Source: Aequoribacter sp049615385 (GTDB lineage Bacteria > Pseudomonadota > Gammaproteobacteria > Pseudomonadales > Halieaceae). Taken from it: DNA of 64,000 nt. The stretch lies in assembly GCF_049615385.1 (NCBI RefSeq), contig NZ_JBMZFL010000001.1; one strand, written 5' to 3'. Below are positions 16,983-25,975 of the stretch, one piece after another. The translations under genes were made by a program, and so were the position numbers. Each line of letters opens with the position of its first letter. Position 1 is the stretch's first letter. Under the pieces are notes generated by a model that did not search any database, was not told the origin of the DNA, and saw nothing but the letters and a program-made list of their open reading frames with translations.

Positions 16983-18500
16983 ATGTCAAAAATAACTGAG
17001 CTGAAGGCGCAAGAAGAGGCTCTTGCCGCCGCACTGAGCTATCCCCAATGGAGGAGTGCGGCGCAACAGCACGATGAGCTATCTGGCGCTTTGCGGTGGC
17101 GTCAGCGCGATCAGTCTAGTTTGTACGACTACGCTCAAATTCGGTTGCGACTGGATCGACTGCGCGCCTTACGCGTCAAGCAAGATTATCACGGTTTGCT
17201 TTTTACTCTAAATGAAGGCATCCATGGCAATATGGGGGGGATGGGGCGCAACACCCTATATCAGCGTTCTAAGTTTGGCACCAAAACGCTTATCGAGCAG
17301 TACATAGAAGAAATCAGCGACGCCCTTGTCACGCTTGCTGAACTCGATGATTCGGTGATCAGCGTGGAAGAAAAGCTCGATTTCTTTTACCGCGCCAACA
17401 TTTGCTATGGACGCTCTGCTCTGATGCTCAGCGGTGGCGGCGTGCTAGGTTTTTACCACATAGGGGTTGTGAAAACACTGCTAGATCAAGGTTTGCTGCC
17501 ACGGGTCATATCGGGGTCAAGTGCGGGGTCTTTGGTTGCGGGTATTGTGGGCACACACGACGACAAGGCCTTAGAACACTTCTATGATCCAACGTTGATT
17601 CGAAATGAGGCGGAAAGAGAGGCCGGTGTGCTCGCTCGTCTGTTCGGCGGTGGTGCGAGCATCGATATTAGTGAGCTCCGCGACATTATTGCGCGTCTGA
17701 TTCCCGATATGACGTTTCAGGAAGCCTACCATTTGACCGGGCGGCAAATAAGTATCACGGTAGCGCCAGCAGAGCCGCATCAGCGGTCGCGGCTGTTAAA
17801 TGCCATTACGTCGCCCAATGTATTTATCCGGTCTGCGGTTGAGGCTTCTTGCGCTGTGCCGGGCGTTTTTCCGCCTGTAATGCTGATGGCTAAGAATGTG
17901 CACGGAGAGGCACAACCCTACCTGCCGTCGCGGCGCTGGGTAGATGGTTCCATAGCGGACGATTTGCCCGCTAAGCGACTGTCGCGTCTGTACAGCACCA
18001 ATCATTTTATTGTGAGCATGATCAATCCCTTGGTGACGCCGTTCCTAAAACTGCGAGGGCCAGAGGATCGCTCACGGTTGCGAAAAGCGCTGGGCGATTT
18101 GGGTGTTGGAGTGTCGCGTGAAGTCTTAAATTTTTATCGCGGCATTGTGCAGAAAGAGGGCGATCGCTGGCCGCGTTTAAATTTGTTGGTTAATGGTGTC
18201 CACAGTCTGATCGACCAAGATTACAGCGGCGACGTTAACATCGTTCCAAAATTTCAGTGGCGGAACCCTGCTAAGCTGTTGGCTCATATGTCTGAGCAAG
18301 AACTGTTGGAGTTGATGCAGGCCGGAGAGCAAGCCACATTCCCCCACGTGGAAACCATCCGCACTTGCACGCGGATATCTCGAGTAATGGAGCAAATCCT
18401 GGAGCGCTTTGAGTCAGGCGATCTCAAACCCAAAGTGCTCGTGAAAAGGCCCAGAATGGCGCGGCGTCGCCCCGCGCCTCGAGTCATTAAAGCCGCTTAA
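16983..18500 (+). CDS. Patatin-like phospholipase with DUF3336
   Basis: The 505-residue protein has an N-terminal DUF3336 region (about 1-140), then a patatin domain with the oxyanion loop LSGGGVLGFYHIG, nucleophile serine in SGSSAGS and a DGS motif (WVDGSIADDLPA) giving the catalytic aspartate. The family includes bacterial homologues of yeast Tgl3/Tgl4 triacylglycerol lipases. It likely releases fatty acids from storage or membrane lipids, which the ligase just upstream (12-nt gap) could activate. It converges with the APH-like gene at 18502. Confidence 0.93.
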   Translation: MSKITELKAQEEALAAALSYPQWRSAAQQHDELSGALRWRQRDQSSLYDYAQIRLRLDRLRALRVKQDYHGLLFTLNEGIHGNMGGMGRNTLYQRSKFGTKTLIEQYIEEISDALVTLAELDDSVISVEEKLDFFYRANICYGRSALMLSGGGVLGFYHIGVVKTLLDQGLLPRVISGSSAGSLVAGIVGTHDDKALEHFYDPTLIRNEAEREAGVLARLFGGGASIDISELRDIIARLIPDMTFQEAYHLTGRQISITVAPAEPHQRSRLLNAITSPNVFIRSAVEASCAVPGVFPPVMLMAKNVHGEAQPYLPSRRWVDGSIADDLPAKRLSRLYSTNHFIVSMINPLVTPFLKLRGPEDRSRLRKALGDLGVGVSREVLNFYRGIVQKEGDRWPRLNLLVNGVHSLIDQDYSGDVNIVPKFQWRNPAKLLAHMSEQELLELMQAGEQATFPHVETIRTCTRISRVMEQILERFESGDLKPKVLVKRPRMARRRPAPRVIKAA

Positions 18501-18501
18501 G

Positions 18502-19521
18502 TTAGGGAATTAAACTCACGCCCATGGCCGCCAGTGGGTAAACCAAATCGCCTCTGGCGTCGGCTTCGGCGCTTGAGGCCGTGCCAATCTGAGCCCGTTT
18601 TCGAATACCTTGAACAATGGCCGCCAGGCGAAAAAGAGAGAAGATCAAATAAAAATTCCAGTGTTGAATCTCTGTTCTACCCGTGCGTTCGCAGTACTTA
18701 GCAATGTACTCGTCGTTGCTTGGAATGCCCAAGGAAACGCGGTCAACATCACTCAAGCCGCGCATGCTGCCCTCTGAGGGTAGCATCCAAGCCATGCACT
18801 GGTTTGCCAGGTCTGCGATGGGGTTGCCCAGGGTGGATAGCTCCCAGTCGAGTAAAGCAATGACCTGCGGCTTGTCGTGCGCAAACATCATGTTATCTAA
18901 GCGGTAGTCACCATGAACGAGTGATACTGAACCATCGTCGGCAGGCATGTTGTCGACCAGATACTTCATTAAGGTTTCCATGTCGGCGATCGTATCGATT
19001 TCCGATGCTCGGTACTGCTTGGTCCAACGGATGACCTGGCGCTCGAAGTAATTTCCGGGGCGTCCGTAATCGCCTAAACCTACCGCCTCAACGTTGACGT
19101 TGTGTAAGGCCGCCAGAGTGGCGTTCATCGAGTCGTAAATACCCGCTCGTTCTTCGGGTGTTTTAATTTCGGGAAGAGTGGGATCCCACAGAATTCGCCC
19201 TTCTTTGTATTCCATAACATAGAACATAGAGCCAATAATAGAGTCGTCTTCGCACAAGACATACGTGCGTGGGACCGGCACGTCAGTATCAGCCAAGGCA
19301 CTGATCACTCGGAACTCGCGATCGACCGCGTGCGCCGACTTTAAGAGCTCGCCTTTGGGTTTGCGACGCAACACAAAATGCTGCTCGCCACTGGTCAACT
19401 TGAAAGTTGGGTTGGACTGGCCTCCCGCAAACTTTGCGGCTTGGAGTTCGTCGCCCAGCCCTGGAATGTAATCTTTTAAATACTCGCCCAAGCGTTTTGT
19501 ATCGATATCGTGGTTGCTCAT
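18502..19521 (-). CDS. APH-family phosphotransferase (ACAD10/11 kinase-domain type)
   Basis: ATG 19521 after AGGAAA gives 339 residues beginning MSNHDIDTKRLGEYLKDYIP; a longer frame runs into the divergent promoter and is not used. Kinase features are AKFAGGQSNPTFKL, the catalytic loop LVHGDYRLDNMMF and the metal-binding IALLDWELSTLG. It matches the N-terminal kinase domain of ACAD10/ACAD11, where hydroxyacyl groups are phosphorylated before dehydrogenation. That function is plausible in this acyl-CoA region but unproven. It is divergent from the second ligase. Confidence 0.9.
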   Translation of the reverse strand: MSNHDIDTKRLGEYLKDYIPGLGDELQAAKFAGGQSNPTFKLTSGEQHFVLRRKPKGELLKSAHAVDREFRVISALADTDVPVPRTYVLCEDDSIIGSMFYVMEYKEGRILWDPTLPEIKTPEERAGIYDSMNATLAALHNVNVEAVGLGDYGRPGNYFERQVIRWTKQYRASEIDTIADMETLMKYLVDNMPADDGSVSLVHGDYRLDNMMFAHDKPQVIALLDWELSTLGNPIADLANQCMAWMLPSEGSMRGLSDVDRVSLGIPSNDEYIAKYCERTGRTEIQHWNFYLIFSLFRLAAIVQGIRKRAQIGTASSAEADARGDLVYPLAAMGVSLIP

Positions 19522-19657
19522 ACCGTTTCCTATTGTTATGCGAGGGCCGAGTTTAGCATTGATTTGTGGTGCTTGGTAAAGAGCGAATTCGGCCCAGGGC
19601 ATTGCAGGGGCGGGAGGGTGCAGGTATGCTCGCTGACAATAAAAAGAGGAGGTAATC

Positions 19658-21352
19658 GTGTTTGATGTCTTAAATACTGTCTGGGAAGAAATGGTTGCCG
19701 AGGGTAGCCCCTTTGAAGTTGTTAACCGTGAAATCCGCGGTGTGCTGCAGCGAGACTTTAAAACGGCACCCCCCAACTTGGCTGCGTTTTGGCAGGCAAC
19801 CGAGGCGCACGGTGAGCGTGATTACTTGGTCTACGAGAACGAGAGAATTACCTATGCGCAGGCTCACCAGATTACACGCTCCATAGCCCAGTATCTTCAC
19901 CAAAACGGAGTCAAACAGGGCGATCGCGTTGCGATTGCAATGCGTAATTATCCCGAATACATGCTGATTTACTGGGCGATAGTGTCCATGGGCGCGAGCG
20001 TCGTTGGTATGAATGCCTGGTGGGTCGACGACGAAATGGTCTACGCGCTAAACGATGCGAAACCCGTATTTGCATTTATGGATAAAGAGCGCTTGGAACG
20101 GTTCGAGCGCATTCGCAGCCAGTTTCCCGATTTGCAGGTGGTGGCTGTCCGTGTTGCCGATGCTGATCTCGGGTGCGCCAACTCTTACAGTGAGGTATTA
20201 ACTGCGGATTCAATTTGGCCAGAGGCGTCACTCGATGGTGATCAAGACGCTTGTATATTCTACACCTCTGGCACGACGGGGCGCCCTAAAGGTGCTCAAT
20301 TAACGCACCGCAGCTGCATCGCGAACGCGCTGAATATGGTATTCATGACTGGTGTTCAGGGCGAGGCCTTACGCCGCATCGCGGGTGCACCGCCCAGCAC
20401 GCCGTCGCCGCCTCCCGTCGCATTGGTCGCCACGCCGTTGTTTCATGTGACCGCCAATAATTGCGTCGCGTACTTGGCAACGCTCGCTGGAGGTACACTC
20501 GTACACATGTACAAGTGGGATGTGGTCGAAGCGATGCGTCTGATAGAGGCCGAAAAAGTGACCGCCCTCAGTGCGGTGCCCGTGATGTCACGTGAGATTA
20601 TCTTGCATCCTGATTTTCATAAATACGATTTAAGCAGCTTGACCACGATGGGTGGCGGCGGTGCCGCCTTGCAACCTGATTTGGTGCACAAAATCGATAA
20701 AGAGATGGCCACTGCGAAACCCAATACGGGTTATGGTATGACCGAGACTTCGGGCATCATTACCTCCATGGGTGCTGAGTTCTTTGTCGCGAAGCCCGCG
20801 AGTTGCGGCAGAGCGGTGCCGACTCTAGAGGCAAAATGCGTGAATGAGGCGGGCGAGACCTCAGCCCCCGGCGTAGTCGGTGAATTGTGGGTGCGCGGTG
20901 CGAACGTCATCAAAGGCTACCTGAACCGTCCCGAAGCCACAGCCGAGTCCATTACCGATGGCTGGCTACACACGGGCGACGTAGCGTACATCGACGAGGA
21001 TGGCTGCATTTTTCTGGTGGATCGCGCCAAAGACATGGTGATTCGCGGTGGCGAAAACGTGTACTGCGCCGAAGTAGAGAACGCTGTGTTCTCGCATGAT
21101 GCGGTTGCAGAGTGCGCTGTGTTTGCGGTGCCTGATGAGCGCCTAGGTGAAGAGGTGGGTGCCGCGGTTTACGTGCGTCCCGGACACGCTGTGGGTGCCG
21201 ATGAGCTAAAGGCCCACGTCGCGTCTCAGTTGGCACCTTTTAAAGTGCCCAGACATGTCTGGTTTGTGTCCGACCCCTTGCCGCGCAACGCCAATGGTAA
21301 GTTCGTGAAGCGCACGCTGCAGGAAACTTTGGCCTTAGCAGACGCTCAGTAG
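19658..21352 (+). CDS. Acyl-CoA ligase (AMP-binding), second copy
   Basis: A strong AAGAGGAGG ribosome site precedes the GTG at 19658, giving 564 residues. Motifs are FYTSGTTGRPKGAQLTH, NTGYGMTETSGII, TGDVAYIDEDGCIFLVDR and LPRNANGKFVKR with the catalytic lysine. It is a different subfamily from the ligase at 15405, closer to medium/long-chain fatty-acyl-CoA synthetases. It likely feeds an acyl-CoA into the dehydrogenase, hydratase and racemase genes downstream. The AraC regulator converges 7 nt after its stop. Confidence 0.92.
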   Translation: MFDVLNTVWEEMVAEGSPFEVVNREIRGVLQRDFKTAPPNLAAFWQATEAHGERDYLVYENERITYAQAHQITRSIAQYLHQNGVKQGDRVAIAMRNYPEYMLIYWAIVSMGASVVGMNAWWVDDEMVYALNDAKPVFAFMDKERLERFERIRSQFPDLQVVAVRVADADLGCANSYSEVLTADSIWPEASLDGDQDACIFYTSGTTGRPKGAQLTHRSCIANALNMVFMTGVQGEALRRIAGAPPSTPSPPPVALVATPLFHVTANNCVAYLATLAGGTLVHMYKWDVVEAMRLIEAEKVTALSAVPVMSREIILHPDFHKYDLSSLTTMGGGGAALQPDLVHKIDKEMATAKPNTGYGMTETSGIITSMGAEFFVAKPASCGRAVPTLEAKCVNEAGETSAPGVVGELWVRGANVIKGYLNRPEATAESITDGWLHTGDVAYIDEDGCIFLVDRAKDMVIRGGENVYCAEVENAVFSHDAVAECAVFAVPDERLGEEVGAAVYVRPGHAVGADELKAHVASQLAPFKVPRHVWFVSDPLPRNANGKFVKRTLQETLALADAQ

Positions 21353-21359
21353 CTGTGCA

Positions 21360-22358
21360 CTATAACCCCTTACGATAGGTGTAAGGGGTGACTCCAGTCC
21401 AGGTTTTGAACGCTCGTATAAACGCACTGGATTCCGAGAATCCGGTGCGGTAAGCGATTTCCTCGATCGATAAGCCCTGTTTTCCCAATAAGTGGAGCGC
21501 ATAGTCGCGCCGCATAAAGGCTTTGATTTCGCTAAACGAGGTGCCCTCGGCGTCTAGTCTTCGGCGTAATGTTTGGGTGTGAATACCCAGCTCCAATGCG
21601 ACTTTTTCCAGCTCTGGCGGTTGGTCTATGCTGCGTCGAAGAATACCGTAGACTTTGCCCGCCCAGCCGCTCGCGGCGTGGCTTTGCGTAAGCATGATCA
21701 GATTAGGGTGTCTGGAGTAATGCCGAAGAGATAGTGGTGTCTGTTCGATGTTTGCCAGTAAAGCCTTACGGCTCAACACCAGGGTGGATGATGCCGCGAA
21801 GCTTACGGTCGCGCCTAAAAACATACGGCGGTAATCCTGCTGGGAGAAGCGTTGTGGAGCCAGCAAACAGACTTTGTGAATCGGGACAAACGCGTTCCCG
21901 AGCCAGCTGAGATAGCGATGACAATTAAACAAAAACGTATGATCCAAGAAGTTTCTGTTCGGAGCAGACGATAAATGTCGCAGCGTAATCGACGTATCTT
22001 TGGCGCTACTTCGCGTGTTGCAATGGATGTCAAAATCAAACAATTGATAAAACTGGCAGAGTCGCTCGACCGCCTCAAGTAGGGTACCCGCACCGATCGT
22101 GGCATGACACATCATCACCCAAGTACCAAGGGGCAGAGGTCTTACATGATATCCCAGACTTTCGTCGTTCATAGCGCGCATCGTGTGGGTTTGTAAATCC
22201 GCAAAGCGCTCCATAGAGATACGTGCGTCGGGTTCTAGCAACAGTCTTGGGGATATCCGGTTTTTGATCAGGAGCTGGTTTGGGTCAAGCCCGGCTGCGA
22301 CCGCGTTGGCGAGCGTTGCGTGAACAAAATCCACCGATATTGAGAGCTTTCTGAGCAT
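21360..22358 (-). CDS. AraC-family regulator with arabinose-binding-like N-domain
   Basis: The 332-residue protein has an N-terminal ligand-binding domain of the Arabinose_bd type found in OruR/ArgR-like regulators (about 20-210), then a C-terminal AraC double HTH: LELGIHTQTLRRRLDAEGTS and IEEIAYRTGFSESSAFIRAF (the GFSE..F..RAFK signature). This subclass often activates adjacent lipid or aromatic acid catabolism genes. It is divergent from the acyl-CoA dehydrogenase (123-nt gap), so that operon is the probable target. The ligand is unknown. Confidence 0.92.
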   Translation of the reverse strand: MLRKLSISVDFVHATLANAVAAGLDPNQLLIKNRISPRLLLEPDARISMERFADLQTHTMRAMNDESLGYHVRPLPLGTWVMMCHATIGAGTLLEAVERLCQFYQLFDFDIHCNTRSSAKDTSITLRHLSSAPNRNFLDHTFLFNCHRYLSWLGNAFVPIHKVCLLAPQRFSQQDYRRMFLGATVSFAASSTLVLSRKALLANIEQTPLSLRHYSRHPNLIMLTQSHAASGWAGKVYGILRRSIDQPPELEKVALELGIHTQTLRRRLDAEGTSFSEIKAFMRRDYALHLLGKQGLSIEEIAYRTGFSESSAFIRAFKTWTGVTPYTYRKGL

Positions 22359-22481
22359 GCTTTGAACTTTTTCTGAGGCAGTTTGTTAGTTTATGTCAAT
22401 TTACCTGTATTTCTTTGTCATTGCAGGCTTTTGTTGTGTTTCTTATTGTCGCTGTCTGAAACTAATCCTCGAGGACCCAAT

Positions 22482-23657
22482 ATGTTACCCAGAGCTTTTA
22501 CCGAAGAGCAGCAGATGTTTCGTGATGCCTATCGAAAATTTTTGGCAGCAGAAATCGTACCCCACATGGAATCGTGGCGAGATCAGGGCCGAGTCGATCG
22601 CTCAGCGTTTGAGGCCGCCGGGGCACAAGGTTTTTTGATGGTTTGGCCAGACGAAGCTTATGGGGGAATGGGCGACGATGATTTTCGCTTTGAGCAAGTC
22701 ATCATTGAAGAAACCGCCTATGCACGTTGCGGTGACTGGTACAACACCTTGCATTCGCGCTTGGTGGGCCCGTACTTGACTCGATTTGGCAATGAAGAGC
22801 AGCGTCAGCGGTTCTTGCCCAAGGCCGTTCGAGGGGAGTGCATCATGGCGATCGCTATGACGGAGCCCGATGCCGGCAGCGACTTGGCGGGCATGAGAAC
22901 GACCGCCGTAGAGCATGATGATCACTGGGTCTTGAACGGCTCCAAAACCTACATCTCGAACGGGATAAACGCTGACTTAGTATTCGTTGCGGCCAAAACT
23001 GATCCAGAGAATAATCCGCATCACATGACTATTTTTATGGTTGAACGGGGTATGGAGGGTTTTGAGCGAGGACGAAATCTGAAAAAGATGGGCTTGAAAG
23101 CCCAGGATACCGCCGAGTTATTTTTCAATGATGTGAAGATACCTAAGGCCAACGTACTAGGCGAGGCGGGTCGAGGGTTTATCTATTTGATGGAAGGGCT
23201 GGCGGAAGAACGTTTGATTGGCGCGGTGGGCTATTTGGCTGCGGCGCAATTGTCTTGGGATCTGACCTACGATTATGTGAGACAGCGTAAAGTATTTGGT
23301 AAGCCTCTTGCTGCTCATCAGAATACCCAATTCAAAATGGCGGAAATGCGAACAGAATTAGACCTGGCACAGAGCTATGTTGACCAGTGCGTTGTCGCGT
23401 TTAACGCGGGGCAATTGAGTGCTGTAGATGCTGCAAAAGCAAAATTGGTGACCAGTGAACTCCAGGTGTCGGCGGCTGACTTGGGTGTGCAGATGCACGG
23501 TGGTGCGGGCTACATGGACGAATACCCTATCAGCCGTCAGTTTACCGATGCTCGGATCTCGCCGATCTACGCCGGCACCTCGGAAGTTATGAAGATTATC
23601 ATCTCTCGTGACTGCCTGTCGGACGACTACGTGCCCTTCAACACGCGCAATTTCTAA
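22482..23657 (+). CDS. Acyl-CoA dehydrogenase
   Basis: ATG 22482, following GAGGA, gives 391 residues; a longer frame starts inside the promoter region. The FAD enzyme shows CIMAIAMTEPDAGSDLAGM, NGSKTYISNGINADLVFVAA, the arginine-rich FAD/tetramer region RQRKVFGKPLAAHQ, GGAGYMDEYPISR and the catalytic glutamate in YAGTSEVMK. It resembles long-chain or short/branched-chain dehydrogenases of the ACAD superfamily. It catalyses the first oxidation of an acyl-CoA and leads an operon with the damaged SDR, racemase and crotonase genes. Confidence 0.93.
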   Translation: MLPRAFTEEQQMFRDAYRKFLAAEIVPHMESWRDQGRVDRSAFEAAGAQGFLMVWPDEAYGGMGDDDFRFEQVIIEETAYARCGDWYNTLHSRLVGPYLTRFGNEEQRQRFLPKAVRGECIMAIAMTEPDAGSDLAGMRTTAVEHDDHWVLNGSKTYISNGINADLVFVAAKTDPENNPHHMTIFMVERGMEGFERGRNLKKMGLKAQDTAELFFNDVKIPKANVLGEAGRGFIYLMEGLAEERLIGAVGYLAAAQLSWDLTYDYVRQRKVFGKPLAAHQNTQFKMAEMRTELDLAQSYVDQCVVAFNAGQLSAVDAAKAKLVTSELQVSAADLGVQMHGGAGYMDEYPISRQFTDARISPIYAGTSEVMKIIISRDCLSDDYVPFNTRNF

Positions 23658-23674
23658 AGAGCTTGGAGTTTACG

Positions 23675-24045
23675 ATGGCGTTATACGGCAAGGCTGCCAT
23701 CATCACAGGAGGGGCTTTGGGGCTGAGAAGAGGAACGGTAGGTACCTGTGAGCTTGCACCGCGACCAATGGTGGCGTTGTCGGTATGACTTTTACCTGCC
23801 GCTCGTGACTTGGCAACGTGCGGGATTTGGGGTAGGACAGTGGTGTTAGGCTTAATTCATACCCCCTTGTTTGAAGCGCTTCCCGGACAGGCTTATCAAT
23901 CTTTAAAAGCGAGCGTGTGTTATCCTCAGCGCTTGGGTAAAGCAGAAGACATTGCCTATTTATCAGTATTTGTTGCAAAAAATGATTACAAGAATGCACT
24001 CGTCTCGATGGTGCTAACCGAGTGCAAGCTCGATAAGGAGAACTT
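23675..24045 (+). pseudogene. Remnant of an HSD10-like short-chain 3-hydroxyacyl-CoA dehydrogenase
   Basis: ATG 23675 after GGAG opens MALYGKAAIITGGALGL, the Rossmann start of an SDR. The sequence then jumps to ACTATNGGVVGMT (23752 on), matching the catalytic region A-Y-S-A-S-K-G-G of HSD10-type enzymes, with Tyr now Cys and Lys now Asn. After a +1-type frame break come LPAARDLATCGI and, after another disruption, IHTPLFEALPGQAYQSL, YPQRLGKAEDIAYL and a degenerate C-terminus. About half of a normal 255-residue enzyme is missing. This is a true pseudogene, not a single-base error. It sits between the dehydrogenase and racemase genes, where a hydroxyacyl-CoA dehydrogenase would belong. Confidence 0.85.
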
Positions 24046-25179
24046 ATGGGACCTTTGAATGGGTTTACGGTCTTAGAATTAGGTGGTATTGGCCCTGCGC
24101 CGATGGGCGGAATGATTCTGGCCGATATGGGTGCGGAAGTGATAAGGATTGACCGCAAAGGCGGCATGGATCCGCGCATCATGAAGGATGTGAGTGCACG
24201 CGGTAAAAAGTCGATCGTCGTTAATCTGAAAACACAAGAAGGGGTCGAGACCTTTTTGCGTTTGGTTGAAAACGCAGATGTGGTGATCGATCCCTATCGT
24301 CCGGGGGTTTGCGAGAAATTGGGCATTGGTCCCGACGTCTGCATGGCGCGTAACCCTAAGTTAATTTTTGCCCGAATGACAGGCTGGGGGCAAGAAGGTC
24401 CCATGGCACAATCTGCAGGGCACGACATTAACTACATCTCTCTGACCGGAGCCCTGTTTGCTACTGGGCGGCGTGGCGAGCGTCCTGTGCCCGCCTTGAA
24501 CCTCATTGGCGATATGGGCGGTGGTGGTATGCTGTTAGTCAATGGCGTGCTGGCCGCCTTGCTGGAGGCTTCACAGTCGGGTAAAGGACAAGTACTCGAT
24601 GTCGCTATGGTCGACGGTGCGGCACAGTTGATGTGGATGATGCACGGCTTCGAAGCCGTGGGAGCATGGGATGCGACGCAACGCGAGGCGAATATGCTCG
24701 ATGGTGCGGCGCATTTCTACGATACTTACGAGTGTGCCTGCGGCGGTTATGTTTCGATTGGCTCGATCGAGCCGCAGTTTTATGCTCTACTGATTGAGCT
24801 GGCTCAATTGGACGAGGCGACGTTTGCAGATCAGAATAACCCAGCGTTGTGGCCTGAGCTGAAAGCTAAACTCACCGAAGTCTTTAAGGCAAAAACGCGC
24901 GATGAGTGGTGCGCGATTATGGAGGGCACGGATGTCTGCTTCGCACCGGTGCTGAGCTTTAAAGAAGCGCCATCTCACCCAGCGAACATCGCTCGGAATG
25001 TGTATCAAGAAGTTGATGGGGTCGTACAGCCTTCTCCCGCACCGCGTTTTTCACGCACACCGTCAGAGATTCGCCATGGTGCTCATGGCATCGGTGAAGA
25101 CACCGTCTCGGTGCTGCAGGCTATGGGTTTTGCTGCCGACGAAATCGAGCAGCTTCAAAATAACAACAGTGTAGCCTAA
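24046..25179 (+). CDS. Alpha-methylacyl-CoA racemase (CaiB/BaiF family)
   Basis: ATG 24046, after a strong AAGGAG, gives 377 residues. The class III CoA-transferase fold is clear (GFTVLELGGIGPAPMGGMIL, GMDPRIMKD). The racemase residues can be placed: H126 (AQSAGHDINY), D156 (LIGDMGGGG) and E242 (GSIEPQFY) match the known Mycobacterium MCR set H126/D156/E241. It is therefore more likely an AMACR-type racemase, which inverts the 2-methyl centre of branched acyl-CoAs so that the dehydrogenase can act, than a CoA-transferase. This supports a methyl-branched or isoprenoid acid pathway. Confidence 0.9.
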   Translation: MGPLNGFTVLELGGIGPAPMGGMILADMGAEVIRIDRKGGMDPRIMKDVSARGKKSIVVNLKTQEGVETFLRLVENADVVIDPYRPGVCEKLGIGPDVCMARNPKLIFARMTGWGQEGPMAQSAGHDINYISLTGALFATGRRGERPVPALNLIGDMGGGGMLLVNGVLAALLEASQSGKGQVLDVAMVDGAAQLMWMMHGFEAVGAWDATQREANMLDGAAHFYDTYECACGGYVSIGSIEPQFYALLIELAQLDEATFADQNNPALWPELKAKLTEVFKAKTRDEWCAIMEGTDVCFAPVLSFKEAPSHPANIARNVYQEVDGVVQPSPAPRFSRTPSEIRHGAHGIGEDTVSVLQAMGFAADEIEQLQNNNSVA

Positions 25180-25189
25180 AAGGAAATTT

Positions 25190-25975
25190 ATGATGGCCGA
25201 ATACACAGCAGTTACCGTAGAGCGGTTTGACCATGTCGCGCGAGTGACGATGAATCGACCGGATCAGCTGAATGCATTTAATGCCGATTTGCGTTCAGAC
25301 CTATTAAAGGCGATCCGCGAGGTTAACGAGGATGACAGCATTCGTGTTGTAATACTCACGGGTGCCGGACGCGCCTTCTGCGCGGGAGCGGACTTAAGCG
25401 AACAGGTGCCTGCGGGCTCCCGCGTTGACGACCAATTGAATCATGAATACAAACCCGCTCTGCTGGGTATCACCGAAGCATCTAAGCCTTGGATCAGCGC
25501 TGTCAATGGCGCCGCGGCGGGCATTGGATCAGCTTTTGCTATGGCGTGTGACTTGTCCATAATGGGTGAGAAAGCGTTTCTGTACCAAGCGTTTACCGCG
25601 ATCGGGCTGGTGCCCGATGGTGGTTCAACCTGGTTGCTGGCTCGTACTGTAGGGCGTAAGTTGGCGTATCAGCTGATGATTGAGGGCACCCGAATCACGG
25701 GTGATCGTGCGCTTGAGCTGGGTCTGGTGAATAAAGTGGTGGCCGATGATGACCTCCAAGACGCGGCCTTAGATTGGGCTAAAACTCTGGCAGGTAAGTC
25801 GCCCTTATCGTTGTCTTGCACCAAAGAGGCCTTGAACGCTGCGATGGAATGCGACTTCGGTACTGCGATCTCGGTGGAAGCAGACTTGCAAATGGTTTGT
25901 GTGGCGAGCGAGGATGCGAGAGAGGGCGCTATGGCCTTCTTTGAGCGTCGCGCGCCGGTGTGGAAGGGGCGCTAA
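25190..25975 (+). CDS. Enoyl-CoA hydratase/isomerase, PaaG-like
   Basis: The 261-residue crotonase-fold protein has MNRPDQLNAFN, the oxyanion segment GAGRAFCAGADLSE and NGAAAGIGSAFAMACD. The first classical catalytic glutamate is replaced (GIGSAF rather than GGCEL), while LVPDGGSTWLLARTVG carries an aspartate, as in PaaG-type isomerases. Enoyl-CoA isomerisation may therefore be more likely than hydration. ATG 25190 or 25193 may serve as start; AAAGGA precedes both. It abuts the next crotonase gene (stop at 25975, ATG at 25976). Confidence 0.9.
   Translation: MMAEYTAVTVERFDHVARVTMNRPDQLNAFNADLRSDLLKAIREVNEDDSIRVVILTGAGRAFCAGADLSEQVPAGSRVDDQLNHEYKPALLGITEASKPWISAVNGAAAGIGSAFAMACDLSIMGEKAFLYQAFTAIGLVPDGGSTWLLARTVGRKLAYQLMIEGTRITGDRALELGLVNKVVADDDLQDAALDWAKTLAGKSPLSLSCTKEALNAAMECDFGTAISVEADLQMVCVASEDAREGAMAFFERRAPVWKGR

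Noticed and set aside
15405..21352. The two acyl-CoA ligases as a tandem duplication
   Set aside because: Their lengths and signature segments differ clearly (YSSGTTGKPKG versus YTSGTTGRPKG, different N-termini), so they belong to separate subfamilies rather than a recent duplication.
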